The notes under the pieces are model-generated. The model was not told the DNA's origin, did no database searches, and saw only the letters and a list, made by a program, of their open reading frames with translations. From Bdellovibrionales bacterium (GTDB taxonomy: Bacteria; Bdellovibrionota; Bdellovibrionia; Bdellovibrionales; Bdellovibrionaceae), in assembly GCA_005793345.1 (NCBI GenBank), contig SXSU01000013.1, forward strand, positions 1 to 64,000: a stretch of DNA of 64,000 nucleotides. The letters are read 5' to 3'. Shown in pieces: positions 26,568 to 34,817 of the stretch (its first letter is position 1; each line of letters starts with the position of its first letter). A program made the translations under genes and the position numbers.

Positions 26568-26909
26568 ATGAGTTTATTAGAATTAAAGATTACAGATACT
26601 CAATTGGGCTCAGGTTTAGAAATTTCTAAAGGGGCCTTGATTCAATGTCATTATGAAGGGTTTTTAGAAGACGGAACTAAGTTTGATTCTTCTCTTGATC
26701 GAGGGCAACCTTTACAATTTGTCATTGGAGCTGGTCGGGTAATTAAGGGTTGGGACGTTGGATTAATGGGAATGAAGGTTGGCGGTAAAAGAACTTTGTT
26801 TATTCCATCACATATGGCCTATGGTGATAGACAAGTCGGCCCAATTATAAAACCAAACTCAAATCTAATTTTTCATGTTGAGTTAGTAGAGGTTCGTCCG
26901 AGAGAATAA
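26568..26909 (+). CDS. FKBP-type peptidyl-prolyl cis-trans isomerase
   Basis: The 113-residue single-domain FKBP has the canonical motifs GALIQCHYEGFLEDGTKFDSSLDRGQPLQFVIGAGRVIKGWDVGLMGMKVGGKRTLFIPSHMAYGDRQVG and FHVELVEV. All active-site positions (Tyr, Phe, Asp, Trp, Tyr, Phe) are present. There is no signal peptide, so it is cytoplasmic. It catalyses Xaa-Pro isomerisation during folding. AGGTG precedes the ATG. It is divergent from the outer-membrane protein gene, with ~67 nt between them. Confidence 0.95.
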   Translation: MSLLELKITDTQLGSGLEISKGALIQCHYEGFLEDGTKFDSSLDRGQPLQFVIGAGRVIKGWDVGLMGMKVGGKRTLFIPSHMAYGDRQVGPIIKPNSNLIFHVELVEVRPRE

Positions 26910-26985
26910 TATATTTAAGTTATGGAGATTTGAAATGAAGTGACATCTGAACACAATCTTGACTTGATTTTATCCTAAATTTTGA

Positions 26986-27190
26986 AAATAACAGTGATGG
27001 ATTTTGTCTCGTATAATCGTAAAACGATCAGACTTAATCATAAGCAGTTATTATGAAAATTCAAAATTTAGTTTGGATTTTCATAATAGGGGGTGATTCA
27101 AAATCACCCCCAACAAACAAGAAAATAACTGCTAATGATTATGTCTGATAAAATTGCGAAGCAATCAGACTTAATCATTAGCAGTTATTT
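26986..27190. repeat. Dispersed palindromic element, fullest copy (A-C-B-A)
   Basis: The order is palindrome A1 (26986-27053), hairpin C (TTATGAAAAT 27050s, ATTTTCATAA 27080s), hairpin B (GGGGGTGATT / AATCACCCCC, ~27088-27110), linker CAACAAACAAG, then palindrome A2 (27121-27190, arms AATAACTGCTAATGATTATG / TAATCATTAGCAGTTATT). It lies between FKBP and acr3 and is the most complete member of the family in the window. It has no coding capacity. Confidence 0.8.
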
Positions 27191-27227
27191 TATATCGCAA
27201 CTATACAATATAACAATTAGGATTTTT

Positions 27228-28286
27228 ATGCCGAGTACAAATTTAATTTTTCCAAGACTTGCATTTTTGGATCGTTATTTAACTTTATGGATTTTTAGTG
27301 CAATGATTCTGGGAGTTTTAATAGGTAAATTTATGCCAGTTATTCCTCAAATATTAGAGCAAATGTCAATAGGATCCACCTCCATTCCCATTGCCCTAGG
27401 TTTAATTTTAATGATGTACCCTCCTCTTGCAAAAGTTAATTATGAAGAATTGCCCAAAGTTTTTTTAAATAAAAAAGTTTTGCTTTTATCATTGACTCAA
27501 AATTGGCTATTAGGTCCAGTACTAATGTTTATTTTGGCAGTTTTATTTTTGCATGATTACCCAGAGTATATGACAGGTTTAATTTTAATTGGTCTTGCAA
27601 GATGTATAGCCATGGTGATTGTATGGAATGATCTTGCAGGTGGAAGCCGAGAGTATTGTGCTGGATTAGTTGCATTAAATTCAATATTTCAAATATTAAC
27701 ATTTCCAATTTTAGCTTATATCTTTTTAACTTTTTTACCAAATTTTTTTGGATTAACAACATCCGTAGAAATCTCAATTTCAATTATAGATGTTGCAATG
27801 GCGGTTTTAATTTATTTAGGTATTCCATTTTTAGCAGGTTATTTATCTCGTAAAATTATGATTCATCGAAAAGGAAAAGTGTGGTATGAGTCTCAATTTG
27901 TTCCAACGATATCTCCATTAACTTTGATTTTTTTATTATTTACAATTGTAGTGATGTTTTCACTTAAGGGTGACAAAATATTTGAACTTCCATTTGATGT
28001 TTTAAGAATTGCCATTCCATTAGTTATTTATTTTGGGTTAATGTTTATTTTTTCATTTTTTATGAGTTATAAAATGGGTGCTGATTATGAAAAAGCTGCG
28101 ACTTTATCCTTTACGGCAGCTTCAAATAATTTTGAATTGGCTATTGCTGTAGCTGTTGCAACTTTTGGAATTCATCATGGTGCTGCATTTGCTGCAGTTA
28201 TTGGACCGCTTGTTGAAGTTCCTGTTTTAATCGGACTAGTCTCTGTTTCATTGTGGATTAAAGAAACTGCTTATAGAAAGAGTTAA
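27228..28286 (+). CDS. acr3: ACR3-family arsenite efflux permease
   Basis: From ATG 27228 the product has 352 residues and about ten membrane helices. Family motifs are [74 protein letters not shown] (carrying the conserved, functionally essential Cys of ACR3) and [22 protein letters not shown]. It extrudes As(III), using the proton gradient. AGGA lies 5 nt before this ATG. The longer frame from 27135 would translate part of the palindromic element and is rejected. arsC follows 55 nt downstream. Confidence 0.95.
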   Translation: MPSTNLIFPRLAFLDRYLTLWIFSAMILGVLIGKFMPVIPQILEQMSIGSTSIPIALGLILMMYPPLAKVNYEELPKVFLNKKVLLLSLTQNWLLGPVLMFILAVLFLHDYPEYMTGLILIGLARCIAMVIVWNDLAGGSREYCAGLVALNSIFQILTFPILAYIFLTFLPNFFGLTTSVEISISIIDVAMAVLIYLGIPFLAGYLSRKIMIHRKGKVWYESQFVPTISPLTLIFLLFTIVVMFSLKGDKIFELPFDVLRIAIPLVIYFGLMFIFSFFMSYKMGADYEKAATLSFTAASNNFELAIAVAVATFGIHHGAAFAAVIGPLVEVPVLIGLVSVSLWIKETAYRKS

Positions 28287-28341
28287 TTGATTTAATTTAT
28301 TTTTTTTTATTTAATTTTTTATTTAGTTATGGAGTGTGTAT

Positions 28342-28764
28342 ATGGCAAAGCAAATTCATATTTTATTTTTGTGTGTTGCAAATTCAGCTCGAAGTCAACT
28401 GGCAGAGGGGTTGGCTAAAAATATATTTGGAGAAAATGCAATTATTGAGAGTGCGGGCTCTGTTCCTTCGGGTGTAGTTCAACCATGGGCCATCGAGAGT
28501 TTAAAAGAAATTGGAATTGATATTAAAAACAATTGGTCTAAATCAACAGATCAATTGCCTTTGAGTTTTTTAGCAAATCTAGATTATGTAATCACGCTCT
28601 GTGCTGAAGAAGTTTGCCCGGTATTACCATCAAAGAGTGCAAAACGAATTCATTGGCCTATTCAAGACCCAGCATCAGCAAATGAGAATCAAAAACAGCA
28701 GGCATTTCAAGAAGCACGGGAGCAAATTCGTAGCCGATTAATTCAATTTAAAAAAGAATTATGA
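28342..28764 (+). CDS. arsC: Arsenate reductase, low-molecular-weight phosphatase type
   Basis: From ATG 28342 the product has 140 residues. It reduces arsenate to arsenite for export by the ACR3 protein encoded just upstream. The P-loop is CVANSAR (Cys11, Arg17; CX5R). Redox-relay cysteines are Cys87 and Cys92 in TLCAEEVCP, and the acid DP is at 109-110. The CAEEVC spacing is shorter than in S. aureus pI258 ArsC (Cys82/Cys89) and matches the type linked to ACR3 operons. GGAG lies 8 nt before the start. No ArsR gene adjoins the operon, so its regulation is not evident. Confidence 0.93.
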   Translation: MAKQIHILFLCVANSARSQLAEGLAKNIFGENAIIESAGSVPSGVVQPWAIESLKEIGIDIKNNWSKSTDQLPLSFLANLDYVITLCAEEVCPVLPSKSAKRIHWPIQDPASANENQKQQAFQEAREQIRSRLIQFKKEL

Positions 28765-28774
28765 AATATGAATT

Positions 28775-30202
28775 ATGAACTTCAATAATACTTTTACATT
28801 TCTCCCAAAAATATTTTATGAAAATGTTGAGCCAACTCCTTTAAAGGAAGCTACATTATTTGCATTGAACCAAAAATTAAAAGCCAATCTTGAATTAAAC
28901 ATTGCTGATAATGATTTGTTAAATTGGTTCAACGGCACTGTGCGATTACCAAATGATCAAAGAATTTCTACACGATATGCAGGTCATCAGTTTGGAGTAT
29001 GGGCTGGACAGCTTGGCGATGGACGAGCAATATCAATTGGCGAATTATGTTTAGATGACAATTTTAAAAGCCGCTATGAGATTCAAACAAAGGGTTCTGG
29101 TCAAACTCCATTTTCTCGCTTTGGTGACGGCAGGGCAGTGTTAAGATCAAGTGTGAGGGAGTATCTTTGCTCTGAACATATGAATGCGCTTGGGGTACCA
29201 ACTACACGTGCTTTGGCTTTAATATTAGGTACCGACCAGGTACATCGAGAAACCATAGAAAGATCTGCACTTGTCGTTAGAGTATTTCCAACGAATATTC
29301 GCTTCGGACATTTTGAATACGCATTCCATGAAAATCTATCTCACGAACTTCAGCAATTGATTGAGTACTGTCGAACATATTTTTATCCTGAATGTTTAAC
29401 AATCGAAGATATGATTTTGCAGATCACTTTAAATACAGCACAGATGGTGGCCCATTGGATGTCTATTGGTTTTTGCCATGGTGTTATGAATTCCGATAAT
29501 ATGTCAATATTAGGAATTACAATTGATTATGGGCCCTATGGGTTTATGGAAGATTATAATCCAAACTGGATTTGTAATCATTCTGATGAGAGAGGTCGTT
29601 ATTCATATATTAATCAACCTCAAGTTGCTCTTTGGAATATTGATCGTCTTTTATGGTGTTTTTCAGATTTAATCGAGAAACCGAAATTACAATTTGTTTT
29701 TGATAGTTTTTATCCTGAATTTTTAAAAACAAAACTTCAACTCTTTAAGGTAAAATTTGGTTTTGCTTTTAATTTACCTAATGATGAAGATTTAATAAAT
29801 GAGTTTTTACGCATATTAGAAACTCAAAAATTAGATTTTACATACTCCTTTAGGCAGCTAGGAAATTTAGTAACCGAGCCTTACGATTCCTTGGTAACAA
29901 CGGATTATTTTAAAAAACCATACTGGAATGATTGGATAGTTAAATATAAAAATAGATTACAAGTTGAATCCTGTACAAATGAGGAGCTTAAAAATCGAAT
30001 TTTGAAAAATAATCCAAAGTATATTTTAAGGAACTATATCGCGCAGGAAATTATAGAGGCAGTTGAGAAAAATAACACAGAGTTGTTTGATAAATGGTAT
30101 AATGTACTTATAACACCTTATGAGGAGCATATAGAGTTTGATAAGTATTCCCAACCAACTCCTGAGCCATTTAAAAATATTATTTTATCTTGTTCATCGT
30201 GA
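28775..30202 (+). CDS. selO: SelO (YdiU/UPF0061) pseudokinase-fold protein AMPylase
   Basis: The 475-residue product is a SelO family member. Diagnostic segments are ISTRYAGHQFGVWAGQLGDGRAISIGE, EIQTKGSGQTPFSRFGDGRAVLRSSVREYLCSEHM, LVVRVFPTNIRFGHFEY and GFCHGVMNSDNMSILGITIDYGPYGFMEDYNP, with Asn/Asp metal ligands. SelO transfers AMP to Ser/Thr/Tyr of target proteins, in bacteria linked to redox stress. The usual C-terminal CxxC/selenocysteine position is represented here by ILSCSS at the very end. It lies 10 nt after arsC on the same strand and is probably co-transcribed, so oxidative or arsenic stress may induce it. Confidence 0.93.
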   Translation: MNFNNTFTFLPKIFYENVEPTPLKEATLFALNQKLKANLELNIADNDLLNWFNGTVRLPNDQRISTRYAGHQFGVWAGQLGDGRAISIGELCLDDNFKSRYEIQTKGSGQTPFSRFGDGRAVLRSSVREYLCSEHMNALGVPTTRALALILGTDQVHRETIERSALVVRVFPTNIRFGHFEYAFHENLSHELQQLIEYCRTYFYPECLTIEDMILQITLNTAQMVAHWMSIGFCHGVMNSDNMSILGITIDYGPYGFMEDYNPNWICNHSDERGRYSYINQPQVALWNIDRLLWCFSDLIEKPKLQFVFDSFYPEFLKTKLQLFKVKFGFAFNLPNDEDLINEFLRILETQKLDFTYSFRQLGNLVTEPYDSLVTTDYFKKPYWNDWIVKYKNRLQVESCTNEELKNRILKNNPKYILRNYIAQEIIEAVEKNNTELFDKWYNVLITPYEEHIEFDKYSQPTPEPFKNIILSCSS

Positions 30203-30243
30203 TTTTAAAATTAAAATGGACACTCAATAAATACAAACATCCA

Positions 30244-31224
30244 TTAGTTTTTATGTTCTAATGGTTTCTTTTTTAATTTTTTAAGTTCACGTTTTTCTAT
30301 CATTAATTTACGTGCATCATCACCAAAGTGGGCTTCTCCACGGAGTTCTGCTAATTCAAACTGTTTTTGTCTTTGGGCAAAACTAATTTTTTTTTCTTCG
30401 CTTACCAAATCAAAGCATTGTGGACAGCTGACTCCCTTTTGGTATTTTTCATTTTTTTTATCTTCTTCTGATAAGGGATTTCTGCAAGCATTGCAAAGTT
30501 CAAATGTCCCTTTTTCTAGCTGGTGAGTGACAGTCACTCTGTCATCAAAAACAAAACATTCGCCGTTCCAGATAGAGTTTTCTTTTGGCATTTCTTCTAA
30601 ATATTTTAAAATTCCACCTTTAAGATGGAACACATCTTTGAATCCTAATTTTTTTAAATAGGCCGTTGATTTCTCGCAGCGAATTCCTCCTGTGCAAAAC
30701 ATCGCAACTTTTTTATTTTTTTCTGGGGATAAATGTTTTTTAACGTAGTTCGGAAATTCACGAAATGATTTTGTATTTGGATTGATAGCATTTTTAAAAG
30801 TACCAATTTTAAATTCATAATCATTGCGTGTATCAATGACTGTGACTTCGGGGTCAGCAAGGAGTTCATTCCATTCGTTAGGATTTAAATAGGTACCAAC
30901 AATTTGATTGGGATCTATATCTTCTACACCTAGGGTAACAATTTCTTTTTTAAGTTTTACTTTCGTGCGATAGAAAGGCATCTTGTTGGTGAAAGACTCT
31001 TTGCTTTCGATCCCTTTAAAATATGGAGTTTGATTAAACCACTCTTTTAGCGAATCAATTGAATCTTGAGAGCCTGCAACAGTGCCATTTATACCTTCGT
31101 GGGCAAGGATCAAAGTTCCTCTAATTTGTTTGGATTCCATAAATTTAAACAGATCTTCGCGAAGTTCTTTGTAATTTTCTAATTTAACAAATTTATATAA
31201 AGCACTGATTACTACTGTAGACAT
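30244..31224 (-). CDS. trhO: tRNA uridine(34) hydroxylase TrhO (YceA, rhodanese family)
   Basis: The 326-residue product matches TrhO. An N-terminal acylphosphatase-like domain ([48 protein letters not shown]) is followed by a rhodanese domain with active Cys177 in [16 protein letters not shown]-terminal zinc-like pair follows ([20 protein letters not shown]). The enzyme hydroxylates U34 of certain tRNAs with O2 as a first step to cmo5U/mo5U. It is transcribed alone, convergent with selO. Half of a palindromic element lies just upstream at 31236-31283. Confidence 0.94.
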   Translation of the reverse strand: MSTVVISALYKFVKLENYKELREDLFKFMESKQIRGTLILAHEGINGTVAGSQDSIDSLKEWFNQTPYFKGIESKESFTNKMPFYRTKVKLKKEIVTLGVEDIDPNQIVGTYLNPNEWNELLADPEVTVIDTRNDYEFKIGTFKNAINPNTKSFREFPNYVKKHLSPEKNKKVAMFCTGGIRCEKSTAYLKKLGFKDVFHLKGGILKYLEEMPKENSIWNGECFVFDDRVTVTHQLEKGTFELCNACRNPLSEEDKKNEKYQKGVSCPQCFDLVSEEKKISFAQRQKQFELAELRGEAHFGDDARKLMIEKRELKKLKKKPLEHKN

Positions 31225-31235
31225 AAAAATCCTAT

Positions 31236-31283
31236 AAAATAACTACTAATGATTAAGACTAATTGCTGGCGCAATTATTTTCT
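31236..31283. repeat. Dispersed palindromic element, half copy
   Basis: AAAATAACTACTAATGATTA and AGACTAATT match the left arm of palindrome A, followed by an inner hairpin AATTGC-TGG-CGCAATT and ATTTTC. The right arm is missing, so this looks like a copy deleted through its centre. Confidence 0.55.
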
Positions 31284-31341
31284 TATTTAATAGAGATGGT
31301 TCTAATTTAATTATTTTGAAAATACAAACATTTGTTTTATT

Positions 31342-32304
31342 TCAAAAACGTGTTTCTAGCTTCTTATCAGCTCGATCATTGATACGAAATTCACGTGGTG
31401 AAATTCCTACAATTCTTTTAAAAACTTTTGAAAAAGTAAAAGCATCATTAAATCCTACAGATTCGGCAATAGAATCAATTTTATCATCTGTATTTATTAA
31501 ATGCTGAATAGCTTTTTGAATTCGTATTGAACTTAAATAATGTAAAGGAGTGTCCCCAAGTGATTTTTTGAATTTTAAAGCAAATCCAGCTCTCGACATA
31601 CCAACTTTTTTCGCAAGATCGTCGAGTGACCAATTTTGCTTGAGATCTCCATGAAGCAGTTCAATGGATTTTTTTATTTGAAAATCATTTACGGCATAAC
31701 TCCAAGATTTTTGCTGAGTACTTTTTTGGGAAATAATTTTTCGCATAATCAATGAAAAAAGAATATCTAACATATTTTGTATAATCAAATCTGAGCCCAC
31801 CTCTGGATTTGTAAATTCTTTAGATAATAAATTAATTGATAAATTAAGTTGATTAAAATTTTCAAGTTCACTTGAGCGCAATAGCCAAATTTTTGGGACA
31901 TCTTTAAAAAATGGATGCATGGGAGTATTCCAAAATTGATAAGCGCCACTAATTAAAGTTAATTTTAGATGCTCTAAATTAACATTTTTATTGGTGAGGT
32001 TACCAGTATCAGAATCAGAGTTTTTTATTAATCGAGCTGAAATTCTTTTTTCGGTACTTATAATGTGATCATATCCTCGAGCAATTAGAGCGATATCACC
32101 TTTGTGTAAAATAATGGGTTCAGATTGGGTCGGAGTATGTAAAAAAGCTTCACCCGAAATTACAAAATGAAATCCCATACTTTTAGAGCAAGGAAACTGA
32201 ACTGCAATGGGTTCAAAAAAAGATTTTTGAATCAAAATTCGTTTTTTAAGACCGGCCTGTTGTAAAATATCGGTTAATAAATCCATACAATATGACTTTA
32301 ACAT
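31342..32304 (-). CDS. AraC-family transcriptional regulator with N-terminal cupin
   Basis: The 320-residue product has an N-terminal cupin_6-type domain (PCSKSMGFHFVISGEAFLHTPTQSEPIILHKGDIALIARGYDHIIS). The C-terminal AraC double HTH (about 215-310) reads LLHGDLKQNWSLDDLAKKVGMSRAGFALKFKKSLGDTPLHYLSSIRIQKA, then IAESVGFNDAFTFSKVFKRIVGISPREFR. Regulators of this layout commonly control a divergent NAD(P)H-binding or dehydrogenase gene, which is the arrangement here with 32485-33324. The start may be at the internal Met (32286, MDLLTDILQQAG), which matches the family's usual N-terminus. Confidence 0.9.
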   Translation of the reverse strand: MLKSYCMDLLTDILQQAGLKKRILIQKSFFEPIAVQFPCSKSMGFHFVISGEAFLHTPTQSEPIILHKGDIALIARGYDHIISTEKRISARLIKNSDSDTGNLTNKNVNLEHLKLTLISGAYQFWNTPMHPFFKDVPKIWLLRSSELENFNQLNLSINLLSKEFTNPEVGSDLIIQNMLDILFSLIMRKIISQKSTQQKSWSYAVNDFQIKKSIELLHGDLKQNWSLDDLAKKVGMSRAGFALKFKKSLGDTPLHYLSSIRIQKAIQHLINTDDKIDSIAESVGFNDAFTFSKVFKRIVGISPREFRINDRADKKLETRF

Positions 32305-32484
32305 AATATTGTCTATAAGTCCATATAATTAGACTAATTGACATGTAAATTAGATTTATATCCATTATAAATCTAATAATTGCCTGCTATATTTAATTTA
32401 TGAAGTAGCTTAAAAAATAAGTTTATTCAGTGATGTAACGAGAAAAACAATTAAAAACGATACAATTAAAACAGGAGACACAAA

Positions 32485-33324
32485 ATGGACAACATATTAG
32501 TAGTAGGGGCGAGCGGAACAGTAGGTTTAGAATTAGTTAGAATTCTTAAATCAAAGGGACACAATGTTATACATGCAACAAGTAAAGTTGAGGACTTAAA
32601 ACCAAATCAGGTTCACTTGAATGTTGTAACAAAAGTAGGTTTAAAAAATGCTTTTGAAGGAGTTGATAAGGCGTTTTTTCTATCGCCTCCAGGATATGCT
32701 AATCAACATGAGCTTTTAATTCCATTAATTGAACAGGCTAAAATTAATAAACTCAAAAAAGTAGTATTAATGACAGCAATGGGTGCCAATGCAGTTGATA
32801 GCGCTCCAATGAGAATGGCCGAAGTTTATCTCGAAAAGTCAGGACTTCAATATAATATCATTAGACCAAATTGGTTTATGCAAAATTTTAATACCTTTTG
32901 GTTACAAGGAATATTATCTCAAAACAAAATCTTTTTGCCCGTAGGAAAAGCAAAAGGAAGTTTTATTGATGCTAGAGATATTTCTGCAGTGGCAGCAAAC
33001 TTACTAGAAAATGACAAATTCAATAATCAAGATTTTGATTTAACAGGTAATGATGTTTTAGATCATGACCAAGTGGCACAAGTGTTATCAGAAGTCACAG
33101 GTTCAAAAATTTCCTTTCAAGATATCACTTCAAACGAAATGTTGAGTGGACTCTTGGGAGCAGGATTACCAAAACCTTACGCCGAATTTTTAATAATGAT
33201 TTTAGGTTTTTTCAAGTTAGGGTACGCAGAGCGTGTCACTGAAAATGTAGAAAAAATCCTAGGTCGTAAACCAATTGCATTTAAACAATATGCAAAAGAT
33301 TATAAATCAAGTTGGGTAAAATAA
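32485..33324 (+). CDS. NmrA-like NAD(P)H-binding protein
   Basis: The 279-residue atypical short-chain dehydrogenase begins ILVVGASGTVGLELVRILKSKGHNV (Rossmann GxxGxxG). It continues with FFLSPPGYANQHELLIPLIEQAKINKLKKVVLMTAMGAN and NIIRPNWFMQNF, typical of NmrA/YtfG quinone-oxidoreductase-like proteins. It is divergent from the AraC regulator, which probably controls it. GGAG lies before the ATG. The stop codon TAA is formed inside the first bases (AAAATAACTGC) of the palindromic element at 33318, so the element abuts the gene exactly at its stop. Confidence 0.88.
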   Translation: MDNILVVGASGTVGLELVRILKSKGHNVIHATSKVEDLKPNQVHLNVVTKVGLKNAFEGVDKAFFLSPPGYANQHELLIPLIEQAKINKLKKVVLMTAMGANAVDSAPMRMAEVYLEKSGLQYNIIRPNWFMQNFNTFWLQGILSQNKIFLPVGKAKGSFIDARDISAVAANLLENDKFNNQDFDLTGNDVLDHDQVAQVLSEVTGSKISFQDITSNEMLSGLLGAGLPKPYAEFLIMILGFFKLGYAERVTENVEKILGRKPIAFKQYAKDYKSSWVK

Positions 33325-33461
33325 CTGCTCATGATTAAGTCTGATCGCTTGCGCGATTATATCAGACATAATCACAAGCAGTTATTTTCCTGTTTGTTAG
33401 GGGTGATTTTCAATCACCCCGTATTATGAAAATCCAAACTAAAGTTTGTATTTTCATAATA
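33318..33461. repeat. Dispersed palindromic element (A-B-C copy)
   Basis: Palindrome A runs from 33318 to 33388 (arms AAAATAACTGCTCATGATTA... and ...TAATCACAAGCAGTTATTTT, inner ATCGC/GCGAT). The linker CCTGTTTGTTA follows, then hairpin B (GGGGTGATTTTCAATCACCCC region, 33400-33420) and hairpin C (TTATGAAAAT...CAAACT-AA-AGTTTG...ATTTTCATAA, 33424-33460). It overlaps the stop of the NmrA-like gene. Confidence 0.8.
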
Positions 33462-33535
33462 AGTATTAATCAAAAGGATTAAAACTTAAAAAGGCGATAA
33501 TGTACTACTTGACCTTAAGAATGTGCCACGGGTAA

Positions 33536-33550
33536 GGGGACTTTGTCCCC
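33536..33550. other. Short GC-rich hairpin GGGGAC-TTT-GTCCCC
   Basis: A 6-bp perfect stem with a 3-nt loop in the 33462-33709 gap, without a following T-run. It is unrelated in sequence to the dispersed element. The rest of this gap shows no gene. Confidence 0.35.
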
Positions 33551-33709
33551 ATAGGAAGATTATTTATAATATCAAGAGATTGTTTAAATAGATATGTCCA
33601 AAAAAATAAACAGGGTTTATTTCTTGATTACATAAGTAAATTTATGAACAATAAATTTATCAATTGAATCTTCGATTTAATTATTTCACAATGAGATTTT
33701 TTATCATAA

Positions 33710-34432
33710 TTATAGAAAATATTTGAGTGGTATAATCATAGATCTATGATTTACAATGGCGGGTTGTGATTTATCTGTAAATGGAACAAAAATAATACTT
33801 GAATTGGAGTACTCTTTATAAAAAGAAGTTGCAGTTGCTAATTCGCTACGATTTGGAATTTCTTCTTCGATAACTATAAAGCCCAAGGTTCTTTCTGCAC
33901 TATCAATAACAATTGGAACTCTTGCTCCACCACGGGTTTGATATTGAAAAAGATTGAAATTAAACCCAAGATGATACATAAACTGACATCTTAAGTGTCG
34001 GTAAAGAAGCCCCTCTAATTCAATAATATTATTTTTTTCTTTTTTTAGCTCAAGAGATCTTAAATAAAAACTTTCCGCTTGATCTTCTAATCGAATTGTA
34101 AAATTCTTTTTACCACCTTTGAGCGGTATTATTCGAATCAAAAACACGGCTTCTAGGGCATATAAAATTTTTTTTTGGGTAACATCAGAAATTTTAACTT
34201 TTTTTTCTAGATGAGAATATTGCAAGGGATGGCCTTCTAAAAGCGCAAGTTCTTTTAAATATTCAAATATTTGTGAAAATGAAAGAGTTGTTGGGTAAAT
34301 AAGTCGAATATCGCGATCAATAATAGTATTTAATTGATCAAGCAATTTTCTTTCTTGAATTTGCTTATCTCTCACAAAACAAAGACTTGGAAGCCCACCA
34401 GATATCGTTTTGACAAGGGGGCTTAAATTACA
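33710..34432 (-). pseudogene. C-terminal remnant of an AAA-type ATPase with DUF4143
   Basis: From a GTG at 34375 this could give 221 residues. The frame is open to 34432 and reads NLSPLVKTISGGLPSLCFVRDKQIQERKLLDQLNTIIDRDIRLIYPTTLSF. The GGLP...R...LLDQLxTIIDRDI region is the junction between the AAA module and the DUF4143 domain in a common family of bacterial ATPases. The whole N-terminal ATPase (Walker A and B) is missing. The DUF4143 part, a winged helix plus nuclease-like fold (RGGARVPIVIDSAERTLGFIVIEEE), is intact. It is most likely a truncated relic. The DNA between 34433 and 34520 does not supply the missing domain. Confidence 0.7.
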
Positions 34433-34520
34433 TTAAAATGTTGTTTGGTCACCAGATGATTCAAGTAAAGAAAAAGAACTTAAACTTGATAATTGAGAAA
34501 AATAAGGTGAAGTGATTTTA

Positions 34521-34757
34521 TCATTCCCATTTTCCCTTCCAGTTTATCCATTCACCGTGTTGATGACACTCAGCCAGCACTTCTGTTCTTTTTAGTTTTC
34601 CATTTGAATAATGACATAATATCAACTCCGGCGTTGCAGTACCTATCCATTCAATACCTATTCGCCAAATTTCTCTAACCAATGATGATTTAATTAATTG
34701 CTCTTCAAAAATAGTTTTCTCTTCTTGTGAATATTGATTCAAAGTAAAACTATGCAT
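34521..34757 (-). CDS. Small hypothetical protein
   Basis: This 78-residue cytoplasmic protein contains EEQLIKSSLVREIWRIGIEWIGTATPELILCHYSNGKLKRTEVLAECHQHGEWINWKGKWE. It is rich in Trp, His and Glu and has no signal. AAGGAAA lies about 12 nt before the ATG. It sits between a truncated ATPase and the GNAT-VOC gene on the same strand. Size and composition would fit a small enzyme accessory or an antitoxin-like protein; I do not recognise it. Confidence 0.5.
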   Translation of the reverse strand: MHSFTLNQYSQEEKTIFEEQLIKSSLVREIWRIGIEWIGTATPELILCHYSNGKLKRTEVLAECHQHGEWINWKGKWE

Positions 34758-34817
34758 TATACAAACGGTATTTCCTTGAGGTATGATAAATCAGTCCTAT
34801 TCATATTAAACGTTCCT

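Noticed and set aside
27135-27227. Extended N-terminus of the arsenite permease from an upstream ATG
   Set aside because: It would translate the arm of the palindromic element; a good ribosome binding site precedes the ATG at 27228, which also gives the family's usual N-terminus.
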